Below, piece by piece: positions 29,488-36,960 of a stretch of 40,421 nt of DNA. The DNA is from a virus. Below the pieces are notes generated by a model. The model had not been told where the DNA came from. It saw only the letters and a list, made by a program, of their open reading frames with translations, and ran no database searches. The position numbers and the translations under genes are program-made. The stretch lies in IMG/VR virus record IMGVR_UViG_3300021962_000242, positions 1 through 40,421 of that record. One strand, written 5' to 3'. How positions within the stretch are numbered: position 1 is the first letter of the stretch; every line of letters starts with the position of its first letter.

Positions 29488-29739
29488 ATGATTAAACGAG
29501 GTAATGAAGAGTTTTCAGGTTACAACAAACCTAAGCGCACTCCGGATCATCCAAAAAAATCCCACGCTGTTTTGGCAAAAGAAGGCGATGAAGTTAAGTT
29601 AATTCGTTTTGGGCAGCAAGGAGTTGAAGGCTCTCCTGATGGTTCTGCCCGTAATGAATCTTTTAAAGCTCGTCATGCCAAAAACATTGCCAAAGGTAAG
29701 ATGAGCGCTGCGTACTGGGCCAACAAAGTTAAATGGTAA
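29488..29739 (+). CDS. Small basic protein between terminase and portal
   Basis: 83 aa, basic (KRTPDHPKKSHAVLAKEGDE, then RFGQQGVEGSPDG). It ends in ESFKARHAKNIAKGKMSAAY and WANKVKW, a C-terminal block recurrent in aquatic phage proteins next to packaging genes. It starts 1 nt after the terL stop. The function is unknown; it may assist packaging or head assembly. Confidence 0.68.
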   Translation: MIKRGNEEFSGYNKPKRTPDHPKKSHAVLAKEGDEVKLIRFGQQGVEGSPDGSARNESFKARHAKNIAKGKMSAAYWANKVKW

Positions 29740-29748
29740 GGAAACACA

Positions 29749-31740
29749 ATGAAAGAAACTGAATACGAAGGCTACGAGGAACCGGAAGAAACAGAACGCG
29801 AACTTGTTAGTTTTGTCATTGAGCATACTAACCGTTGGAGAGACTATCGTGATGTAAATTATCTTCCTGATTGGGAGGAATACGAGCGTATCTTCCGTGG
29901 CAAGTGGTCAGCAGTGGATAAAACCAAGGAGTCTGAGCGCAGTAGGCTAGTGTCTCCCGCAACTCAGCAGGCTATAGAAACCAGACACGCTGAGGTCATG
30001 GAAGCCATCTTTGGGCAAGGAGAGTTCTTTGACATCAAAGACGATATTATGGATGTCAACGGCAATCCCTTGGATGTCGAAGAAATTAAAAACAAATTAA
30101 ACGAAGATTTCAAACAAGACAAGATTATTAAAGCAATCGATAGTATCGAGCTAATGGCTGAGATCTACGGCACAGGTATCGGTGAAGTCCTTGTCAAAGA
30201 AGTTACCGCTTTCCGTCCCGCTACAAAACCTATTCCAGGAGTAGCCGGAACAGCCGCTATAGGCGTTGAAGAATACAAGCGCATCAGCGTACCGATCAAG
30301 CCTATTAATCCCAAAAACTTCCTGATTGATCCTAACGCAGACAGTATTGAAGACGCTCTGGGTGTGGCTATCGAGAAATATGTGTCTTTGCACAAGATTG
30401 TGGAAAACATTGAAAACGGTACTTACAAGAAGGTTGACATTGGTTCCGCTTATACAAGCCAAGAACTGGAGCCAACCCAAGAACCTTCTCAGTACCAAAA
30501 TGATAAGGTAAAGCTTTTGACATACTACGGTCTTGTACCGAAAGAGTATCTTGAAGGCGAAGAAGAAACAGAATACGAGGAACTATTTCCTGAAGGCTCA
30601 GACGCAGACGATTATTGCAACATGGTGGAAGCCATTGTGGTGATCGCCAATGATGGTATCCTCCTGAAGGCTGAAGCGTCTCCATACATGATGAAAGACC
30701 GCCCAGTGGTGGCGTATCAGGACGATACAGTTCCGGGGCGTTTCTGGGGTCGAGGAACGGCTGAGAAAGCCTACAATATGCAGAAAGCCATCGACAGCCA
30801 GTATCGCTCCATGCTGGACTCTATGGCGCTTACAACGGCTCCTATGATTGCTATGGACGCTACCCGTCTGCCTCGTGGCGCTAAGTTTGAGGTTCGTCCG
30901 GGTAAGGCTATTCTGACTAACGGCTCTCCTTCAGAGATTCTGATGCCGTTTAAGTTTGGTCAAACCGATGGATCAAACGCTCAAGCGGCTCAAAACTTTG
31001 AAAGAATGCTGCTTCAGGCCACAGGCACGGTAGACGCTTCTGGTATGCCTACACAGGCTCCAAGGGACGCAGGAGCTAGCGGAATGAGCATGGTACTCGC
31101 AGGTATTATCAAGAAATACAAACGCACCCTAAGCAATTTCCAGGAAGATTTCCTGATTCCGTTCATCAAAAAGGCTGCTTTCAGGTATATGCAGTTTGCT
31201 CCTGAGCGTTACCCGTCCGTGGATATGGAATTTATCCCCACTGCCACACTAGGCATTATGGCGCGGGAGTACGAACAACAGCAGTTTATCGGTCTATTGC
31301 AAACGCTAGGGCCAAACACGCCAGTTTTGCCTATTATTCTCAAGGGAATCCTGCAAAATAGCTCTTTGACCAACCGTGGCGAGCTTATGACCGCTTTGGA
31401 TCAGATGAGCCAGCCCAATCCAGCGCAACAGCAGGCTGTTATGCAGTCTCAGCAACTTGATCAGGCTATTAAGCAGGCTCAGGCGCAGGAATTGACAGCA
31501 AAAGCCGCTAAAGAGCAGGCAGAGGCTCAAAAAGCCATGATCGAGGCTCAATTGTTGCCTGAAAAGCATCGAGTTGACATCATTCAAGCCGCTGCAACCA
31601 ACATTGATAAGAGTACAGACTTTGAAAAACGCCTTAAATTGGCTGATGTAATGCTAAAAGAGAAGCAAGTTAACCTAAAAGCAGCCGATATTGCATCAAA
31701 TGAGCGTATCGCGCAACTACAAATGTTAAAAAAGGCTTGA
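29749..31740 (+). CDS. Portal protein (podovirus head-tail connector)
   Basis: 663 aa, between T7 gp8 (536) and P22 gp1 (725) in size. The acidic N terminus leads into SFVIEHTNRWRDYRDVNYL, TKESERSRLVSPATQQAI and DSQYRSMLDSMALTTAPMIA, typical of podovirus portals. The C-terminal ~130 residues are a long Gln/Ala/Lys coiled coil (DQAIKQAQAQELTAKAAKEQ), matching the portal barrel. Twelve copies form the ring for DNA entry and the dock for the gp11-like adaptor. Confidence 0.86.
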   Translation: MKETEYEGYEEPEETERELVSFVIEHTNRWRDYRDVNYLPDWEEYERIFRGKWSAVDKTKESERSRLVSPATQQAIETRHAEVMEAIFGQGEFFDIKDDIMDVNGNPLDVEEIKNKLNEDFKQDKIIKAIDSIELMAEIYGTGIGEVLVKEVTAFRPATKPIPGVAGTAAIGVEEYKRISVPIKPINPKNFLIDPNADSIEDALGVAIEKYVSLHKIVENIENGTYKKVDIGSAYTSQELEPTQEPSQYQNDKVKLLTYYGLVPKEYLEGEEETEYEELFPEGSDADDYCNMVEAIVVIANDGILLKAEASPYMMKDRPVVAYQDDTVPGRFWGRGTAEKAYNMQKAIDSQYRSMLDSMALTTAPMIAMDATRLPRGAKFEVRPGKAILTNGSPSEILMPFKFGQTDGSNAQAAQNFERMLLQATGTVDASGMPTQAPRDAGASGMSMVLAGIIKKYKRTLSNFQEDFLIPFIKKAAFRYMQFAPERYPSVDMEFIPTATLGIMAREYEQQQFIGLLQTLGPNTPVLPIILKGILQNSSLTNRGELMTALDQMSQPNPAQQQAVMQSQQLDQAIKQAQAQELTAKAAKEQAEAQKAMIEAQLLPEKHRVDIIQAAATNIDKSTDFEKRLKLADVMLKEKQVNLKAADIASNERIAQLQMLKKA

Positions 31741-31765
31741 CAAAGTGTTGTTTTTCTGATACATT
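31737..31765 (+). promoter_or_regulatory. Sigma70-type extended -10 promoter upstream of capsid genes
   Basis: TTGACA (31737-31742), 17-bp spacer, TACATT (31760-31765) preceded by TGA, so the -10 is of the extended type. It overlaps the portal stop codon. The spacer contains AAAGTGTT, the same heptamer repeated upstream of the terminase promoter. It could boost scaffold and capsid expression over packaging genes. Confidence 0.65.
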
Positions 31766-31793
31766 CTGTAATTATTAATTATCAGGACTCCAA

Positions 31794-32036
31794 ATGGAAC
31801 AATCCTTACAAAAATATTACGAAGAAACATTTTCGATGATGTCCACCGATGGGTGGAACTTGTTGATAGAAGATTTCGAGAAGTTAAAGACTAGTTTAAA
31901 CGATTTATCTACTGTCGCTGATACTCAAACATTGTATTTTCGTCAGGGACAGCTAGATATTCTTAATCTGGTTCTTCAACGGAAGGAAGCGTGTGAGAAG
32001 GTTTACCAGGAACTTCAAGATGAACAGAATCTTTGA
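31794..32036 (+). CDS. Hypothetical small helical protein
   Basis: 80 aa. TDGWNLLIEDFEKLKTSLND and TLYFRQGQLDILNLVLQRKE resemble a short conserved protein found between portal and scaffold in many podoviruses; its function is unknown. GGACTCCAA precedes the ATG. First gene after the 31737 promoter. It overlaps the next gene by 17 nt. Confidence 0.65.
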   Translation: MEQSLQKYYEETFSMMSTDGWNLLIEDFEKLKTSLNDLSTVADTQTLYFRQGQLDILNLVLQRKEACEKVYQELQDEQNL

Positions 32037-32262
32037 TTTTACTTGTAAAAATAATCACACAACCGAGAGATTGATAGACGATAGTATCCGAGTTGTCAGG
32101 TGTCCTGAATGCTCACAAGATGCTGAACGAATCATATCTCCACCCGTGTTTAAGCTTGAGGGAATTACAGGTCAATTTCCAACAGCGTATGACGCATGGG
32201 AGCGTAAAAGGGCTGAGAAATTAGCCGTGGAGCGAAAACAGAACGGAACAGAAAACTTTTAA
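32020..32262 (+). CDS. Small zinc-ribbon protein (FmdB-like)
   Basis: 80 aa from ATG 32020, with AGGA 8 nt upstream. FDFTCKNNHTTERL and VVRCPECSQDAERIISPPVF give a zinc ribbon (C-x3-H and C-x2-C) like the FmdB/regulatory zinc-ribbon family. It ends in a basic tail. Such genes lie in many phage structural operons. It could be a regulator or a virion component. Confidence 0.7.
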   Translation: MNRIFDFTCKNNHTTERLIDDSIRVVRCPECSQDAERIISPPVFKLEGITGQFPTAYDAWERKRAEKLAVERKQNGTENF

Positions 32263-32318
32263 AGTTTGTTCCATTTTATAAATATCCTAGAACCGTTAAC
32301 TCGGCAGGAGAGGTGAGT

Positions 32319-33086
32319 ATGGCATTGATTGACGAAGAAATTGAGAAGCCTAGTGAGATCGAGGCTGAAGAACAGAAGCAAGTCGAACAGGAAATAATTC
32401 CTGAACCAGAAGCTTACAAGGTTCCCGATAAATATGCGGGTAAGAGCCTTGAAGATATTGTGAAGATGCACCAAGAGGCTGAAAAGCTTATTGGAAGGCA
32501 GGCACAAGAGGTTGGCGAAGTGCGGAAGTTGGCAGACCAGCTTATTAAGCAAAACCTCAATAAAGAGCAACCAGTTGCTAAACAAGAGACAGAGATAGAC
32601 TTTTTTGAAGATCCGAAAACAGCGGTTCAAAAAGCAGTTGAAACTCATCCCGATATTATTGCTGCAAGAGAGGCTGCAAAACAGTTCAAACTCATGCAAA
32701 CACAGCAGATGCTTCAACAAAAGCATCCTGATTATGCAGAAGTTATTGGGGACGGTGAGTTTCAAGAGTGGGTGAAAGCTTCACCTATTCGTTTGAATAT
32801 GTTCACTATTGCTGACAAGCAATATGACTTTGAAGCTGCTGATGAATTGCTCAGTACATTCAAACAGATTCGTAGCGTGAAAACGCAACAGACCGCTGAG
32901 ATGGGACAAAAGGTTTTGAAACAAAATCTTAAAGCCGCAGCAGTGGATGTTGGAGGTACTGGAGAGTCTTCTGCCAAAGTTTATCGCCGTGCTGACCTAA
33001 TCCGGCTAAAAATGACAGATCCTGACCGTTATGAACAGCTACAGCCAGAAATTATGAAAGCTTATGCTGAGGGTCGGGTACGATAA
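32319..33086 (+). CDS. Capsid assembly scaffolding protein
   Basis: 255 aa from ATG 32319 (AGGAGAGG 5 nt upstream; an in-frame GTG at 32313 is less likely). Acidic, disordered N terminus (DEEIEKPSEIEAEEQKQVEQ), then VPDKYAGKSLEDIVKMHQEA, then EKLIGRQAQEVGEVRKL, a block typical of podovirus scaffolds. The C-terminal end is basic and helical (DRYEQLQPEIMKAYAEGRVR), as needed to bind coat protein. It directs assembly of the prohead and is lost before packaging. It lies immediately before the capsid gene. Confidence 0.85.
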   Translation: MALIDEEIEKPSEIEAEEQKQVEQEIIPEPEAYKVPDKYAGKSLEDIVKMHQEAEKLIGRQAQEVGEVRKLADQLIKQNLNKEQPVAKQETEIDFFEDPKTAVQKAVETHPDIIAAREAAKQFKLMQTQQMLQQKHPDYAEVIGDGEFQEWVKASPIRLNMFTIADKQYDFEAADELLSTFKQIRSVKTQQTAEMGQKVLKQNLKAAAVDVGGTGESSAKVYRRADLIRLKMTDPDRYEQLQPEIMKAYAEGRVR

Positions 33087-33110
33087 ACAAACTTTTAGGA
33101 GCTTTATAAA

Positions 33111-34031
33111 ATGGCAAATACTTTTTCCGGCGCAAATGCCGTAACAACCACCAGCGCAGCGAATTTTATTCCTGAAGTATGGAGTGACGAGATCGTTGCT
33201 GCGTACAAGAAAAACCTGGTTATGGCTAACTTGGTTAAGAAGATGAACTTCAAAGGCAAGAAAGGTGACACTGTTCACATTCCTAGCCCCACCCGTGGTT
33301 CTGCTTCTGCTAAGTCTGCCGCTAACACGGTTACTCTGATTGCTGAAAGCGATAGCGACATTTCTGTGTCGATCAACAACCACTACGAGTATTCTCGCTT
33401 GATCGAGGACATCGTAGAAGCACAAGCTCTGTCGAGCCTGCGTGGTTTCTACACTGAAGATGCTGGCTATGCCTTGGCTAAACAAGTTGACACCAGCCTG
33501 ATCCGCTTGGGTCGTGGCGCTAACGGCAGCAATGCGGCTAACCAGCAGTATTCTGGTGGCCTGATTGGTTCCACTGGCGCTGCTTACACCTATAGCTCGT
33601 CCAACGCTGCTGCTATCGCTGACGCAGGTATCCGTAAGTCTATCCAAGTTCTTGACGATGCAGATGTGCCTATGGACGGACGCGCTTTGGTGGTTCCTCC
33701 TGTGGCTCGTAACTCCATGCTGGGTATCAACCGCTTCACCGAGCAAGCCTTCAAAGGCACGGGTTCTACCCTGATGAACGGCGAGTTTGGCGATATCTAT
33801 GGCGTTAAGGTCTATGTGTCTACCAACTGCGATACCACTGCTGCTACTACTCCTGATAAAGTAGCTCTGTTGTTCCAGCGCGACTTTGCCGTTCTGGTCG
33901 AACAGCTTGGTATTCGTTCACAGACTCAGTACAAACAAGAGTTCTTGGGTACTCTGTTTACTGCTGACACTCTGTATGGCGTGTCTGAACTGCGCGATAC
34001 CTCGTGCGTTCCGCTGATCGTCTTGGCTTGA
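33111..34031 (+). CDS. Major capsid protein
   Basis: 306 aa. NFIPEVWSDEIVAAYKKNLV and GDTVHIPSPTRG, then IAESDSDISVSINNHYEYSR, are the N-arm/E-loop blocks of HK97-fold coats in T7-like environmental phages. RALVVPPVARNSMLGINRFT and a C-terminal P-domain-like segment follow. Codon use is more GC-rich and regular than in its neighbours, as expected for the most expressed gene. A strong terminator follows 16 nt after the stop. Confidence 0.9.
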   Translation: MANTFSGANAVTTTSAANFIPEVWSDEIVAAYKKNLVMANLVKKMNFKGKKGDTVHIPSPTRGSASAKSAANTVTLIAESDSDISVSINNHYEYSRLIEDIVEAQALSSLRGFYTEDAGYALAKQVDTSLIRLGRGANGSNAANQQYSGGLIGSTGAAYTYSSSNAAAIADAGIRKSIQVLDDADVPMDGRALVVPPVARNSMLGINRFTEQAFKGTGSTLMNGEFGDIYGVKVYVSTNCDTTAATTPDKVALLFQRDFAVLVEQLGIRSQTQYKQEFLGTLFTADTLYGVSELRDTSCVPLIVLA

Positions 34032-34047
34032 TACTAGTCTAAGAAGG

Positions 34048-34075
34048 CCCCACCTCACAAGGGTGGGGTTCTTTT
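34048..34075 (+). terminator. Rho-independent terminator after the capsid gene
   Basis: CCCCACC (34048-34054) pairs with GGTGGGG (34062-34068) over a 7-nt loop, followed by TTCTTTT. A GC-rich 7-bp stem and T-tract make this a strong site. It would limit read-through from the capsid promoter and keep capsid mRNA abundant. Confidence 0.85.
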
Positions 34076-34080
34076 AAGTT

Positions 34081-34251
34081 ATGGCTACATTCAAAATGAT
34101 AAATAACGATGATCCCAATCGCTACGCGACTGTCGTAGAAGAGGGAGACATCCTTAGTTTTAAGAATAATCCCGAATGGGAAGAAGTTATTGTTGAAGAA
34201 AAAAAAGAAGAAACTAAAAAGAAATATATAAAGCAACAGAGCCGGAGTTAA
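34081..34251 (+). CDS. Hypothetical small charged protein
   Basis: 56 aa. MATFKMINNDDPNRYATVVE is followed by GDILSFKNNPEWEEVIVEE and a Lys/Glu-rich tail. It starts 6 nt past the terminator T-tract. No clear ribosome site apart from the T-rich spacer is visible, so expression may be low. Unrecognised, but it fills the space between capsid gene and next gene exactly. Confidence 0.55.
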   Translation: MATFKMINNDDPNRYATVVEEGDILSFKNNPEWEEVIVEEKKEETKKKYIKQQSRS

Positions 34252-34255
34252 TTTA

Positions 34256-34627
34256 ATGACCCTTCAAGAACTTCTTGAGATTGATGTAAAGAGAAATCAG
34301 CCAGCCTACATGGATATTAAAAAAGTAGGCTCTTTTATCAATTACACCCTTAAACAAGGAGGGAAACTAGTTCGTGAGGGAAATACTGCAATATTGTTCA
34401 AAAAAGTGGACAACGAAACCGTAGAGTTTCACTCATTTAGCGCAGACGAGCCTCGTGTGTATTTGTCAAACATGGCTAAGTTTGCAGCAATGTTTAAAAA
34501 AATGGGCTTTAAATACGCTGTCACTCAGTTTCAGAATCCTAAACAGGCAGGAATGTTTAAAGCCGCTGGATTTGACGCTGAAATAACTCAAACCGATGAA
34601 GGCTACGAAGCCAAGGTAGAACTATAA
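34256..34627 (+). CDS. Hypothetical protein of the structural operon
   Basis: 123 aa. PAYMDIKKVGSFINYTLKQG, NTAILFKKVDNETVEFHSFS and FKKMGFKYAVTQFQNPKQAG, then MFKAAGFDAEI, give an alpha/beta layout. The C-terminal half recalls the acyl-CoA-binding end of GNAT-like phage proteins. No catalytic assignment is possible. It overlaps the next ATG by one base. Confidence 0.6.
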   Translation: MTLQELLEIDVKRNQPAYMDIKKVGSFINYTLKQGGKLVREGNTAILFKKVDNETVEFHSFSADEPRVYLSNMAKFAAMFKKMGFKYAVTQFQNPKQAGMFKAAGFDAEITQTDEGYEAKVEL

Positions 34628-35769
34628 TGGGAGCAGTATCAAGCGTTGTAGAAGCAGTTTCAGATACCGTTAGTGATATTGGAAGCGTTGTTGTAGATAC
34701 CGTTTCCAATGTTGTAGATACAGCGGTAGATGTATGGCATGATGTATCTGAACCTGTTGTGGACACACAACTAGGAAGGCTTGCCTTAAATGTAGCAACA
34801 GGAGGACAAGCAGCCCCTGTATTAGCTGCATACGATATAAGTCAGGGCGCAGACCCAACAAAAGCACTTACTAACGCAGCTTTAAGTTATTTTGGAAGTG
34901 AAGTTATCTCTCCAGAAATCAGCGCTGCTTTGGGTGGCGATACAGCCGCTAACATTGCTGCTGATGCGCTAGTAGGTGGAACAAAATCAGCTATTCAAGG
35001 CGGTGACTTTACTTCAGGCGCTCTCATGGGTGGGGTTACAAGCGGCTTAAATGCTGCTGATCTTGCCGCTGCTGAGGAATATTTGAGTAATTTAGAAGGC
35101 GGTTTTGGGCCTTATGATACTTCTACGATGCCTACCGAGCAAGATGTTCTTGCTTCTATGCCTCAAGTAACTATAGAGCCTGATATTTTTCAAGATACAA
35201 CAGCAATAGACAATTATCTTTACAATTTAGAACCAGGGGCGGGATACGATACAACAACAATGCCTACTGAGCAAGCTGTTCTAGAAATAATGGGAACACC
35301 AGATGTTCCTTATGAATACTCTGGTAATCCTATGGACGCTACACCGCCGCCCGAAGATTATGTCCCTCCAGATTATACAAACATTCCAGCAGAAACATAT
35401 TTTCCGTCAGCCCCGTCAGAACCAACTATACCGAATCTGACTAACGCACAAATAGCTAGTTTACTTAAGACGGGATTAGGTCTTTTTGGTGGTATCACTG
35501 GTGGCGTTAAAGCATTACAGGCTCTATCAAGTACGCCTACACCTTCTTATCAGTATACTAATTTACCACCCATTCCTCAAGTAACACCTTTTACAGGTAC
35601 ATATAGCGGAATGAATCCGTACCAGCCTGAATACTTTCAGCAAGTACAACAAAATTATAACAGATTGTTTCCAACTGCCCCGGCAGATATAGCAACTCCG
35701 TTACAATCATGGTATGATACTAAGTTTGTGCCGGATACAACAATTTCTAAAAAGTTATTTGGAGTTTAA
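34627..35769 (+). CDS. Putative virion structural protein with internal repeat
   Basis: 380 aa. The N terminus is an amphipathic Val/Ser/Asp run (VVEAVSDTVSDIGSVVVDTV), then hydrophobic Gly/Ala segments. An internal ~29-residue duplication occurs near residues 157-184 and 198-226 (EEYLSNLEGGFGPYDTSTMP versus DNYLYNLEPGAGYDTTTMP, both followed by TEQ). The C-terminal third is Pro/Tyr-rich (YQYTNLPPIPQVTPFTGTYS). Between capsid and fibres it is probably a virion or ejection protein. No family recognised. Confidence 0.58.
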   Translation: MGAVSSVVEAVSDTVSDIGSVVVDTVSNVVDTAVDVWHDVSEPVVDTQLGRLALNVATGGQAAPVLAAYDISQGADPTKALTNAALSYFGSEVISPEISAALGGDTAANIAADALVGGTKSAIQGGDFTSGALMGGVTSGLNAADLAAAEEYLSNLEGGFGPYDTSTMPTEQDVLASMPQVTIEPDIFQDTTAIDNYLYNLEPGAGYDTTTMPTEQAVLEIMGTPDVPYEYSGNPMDATPPPEDYVPPDYTNIPAETYFPSAPSEPTIPNLTNAQIASLLKTGLGLFGGITGGVKALQALSSTPTPSYQYTNLPPIPQVTPFTGTYSGMNPYQPEYFQQVQQNYNRLFPTAPADIATPLQSWYDTKFVPDTTISKKLFGV

Positions 35770-36951
35770 ATGGCAATATACCGTGGCCCCGGTGGTTCAG
35801 GAGACGCTACAGACGATGCAGCAAGCCAAGCAGCCCTAGTTATTGCTAAGGTTGCTGAAGCGGCTGACTATGCAACTTCTGCCGCCTCTAGCGCCTCTAG
35901 CGCAGCCACAAGCGCTGCTAGTGCCTCTGCCGCAGCCTCTGGAGCATCTACCAGTGCCTCCAGTGCTTCCGGCAGTGCCTCAACCGCTACAACCAAAGCC
36001 GTGGAAGCTTTCGATAGCGCTACAGCAGCAGCCTCTAGCGCCTCTAGTGCATCAGCCAGTGCTACAACAGCCACAACAAAAGCATCTGAAGCAGACACTA
36101 GCGCCAGTAACGCAAGCACTAGCGCCTCTAATGCCTCTACAAGCGCTTCATCGGCTAGTACAAGTGCCGCTAATGCGGCCTCTAGTGCCTCATCAGCAGG
36201 CACTAGCGCCTCAGCAGCAGGCACTAGCGCCAGTAACGCTGCCACCAGTGAAACTAATGCGGCCTCTAGTGCCTCAGCAGCAAGCACTAGCGCCAGTAAC
36301 GCAAGCACTAGCGCCACTAATGCAGCCAGCAGCGCCACAAGCGCCACTAACAGTGCCTCTAGTGCATCCACTAGCGCCACCAATGCTGCCTCTAGTGCCT
36401 CTAGTGCCAGTACTAGTGCCAGCAATGCATCCACTAGCGCCACTAATGCGGCTTCTAGTGCCTCTAGTGCAAGCACAAGTGCTTCCAATGCAGCCACTAG
36501 TGAAACTAACGCAGCCTCTAGTGCCTCTAGCGCAGCCGCATCTGCCAGCACAGCAACAACAAAAGCATCTGAAGCAAGCGTCAGTGCATCAGCAGCTAAC
36601 ACGAGTGCTTCTAATGCGGCAACAAGCGAGACTAATGCAGCCTCTAGTGCCTCTAGCGCATCCACTAGTGCCACTAACGCTGCTTCGAGTGCTTCTAGCG
36701 CCAGCACTAGCGCTACCAACGCAGCAAACAGCGCTACTTCAGCTTCTAACAGTGCCTCTAGCGCAAGCACTAGCGCGACTAATGCTTCCAATAGCGCCTC
36801 TAGTGCAAGCACTAGTGCCACTAACGCTTCCAACAGTGCCTCTAGTGCATCCACTAGCGCCACTAACGCAGCCGCTAGTGCCACGGCAGCAGCCGCCAGT
36901 GCCACTACAGCAGCAGGATATGTAACAACTATTAACGGTGGAACCTACTAA
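35770..36951 (+). CDS. Ser/Ala/Thr-repeat fibre protein
   Basis: 393 aa. The N terminus MAIYRGPGGSGDATDDAASQ is the virion-attachment signature of many podovirus fibre proteins. About 330 residues of heptad-like (T/S)-(S)-A-(S/T)-N-A-(A/S) repeats follow, a predicted long, thin triple coiled coil. It ends GYVTTINGGTY, nearly the same as the 76-aa tail protein at 6654-6884. It lacks a receptor-binding tip and probably joins the next protein (36961), which starts 9 nt downstream and carries the S74 tip. The DNA repeats make long open frames in other frames, which are artefacts. Confidence 0.78.
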   Translation: MAIYRGPGGSGDATDDAASQAALVIAKVAEAADYATSAASSASSAATSAASASAAASGASTSASSASGSASTATTKAVEAFDSATAAASSASSASASATTATTKASEADTSASNASTSASNASTSASSASTSAANAASSASSAGTSASAAGTSASNAATSETNAASSASAASTSASNASTSATNAASSATSATNSASSASTSATNAASSASSASTSASNASTSATNAASSASSASTSASNAATSETNAASSASSAAASASTATTKASEASVSASAANTSASNAATSETNAASSASSASTSATNAASSASSASTSATNAANSATSASNSASSASTSATNASNSASSASTSATNASNSASSASTSATNAAASATAAAASATTAAGYVTTINGGTY

Positions 36952-36960
36952 GGAAATAAT

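Noticed and set aside
35843-36925. Long open frames in another forward frame and on the minus strand across the Ser/Ala/Thr fibre gene
   Set aside because: They arise because the GC-rich repeat lacks stop codons in several frames. The resulting proteins are pure low-complexity Leu/Pro or Ala/Leu/Val strings without ribosome sites.
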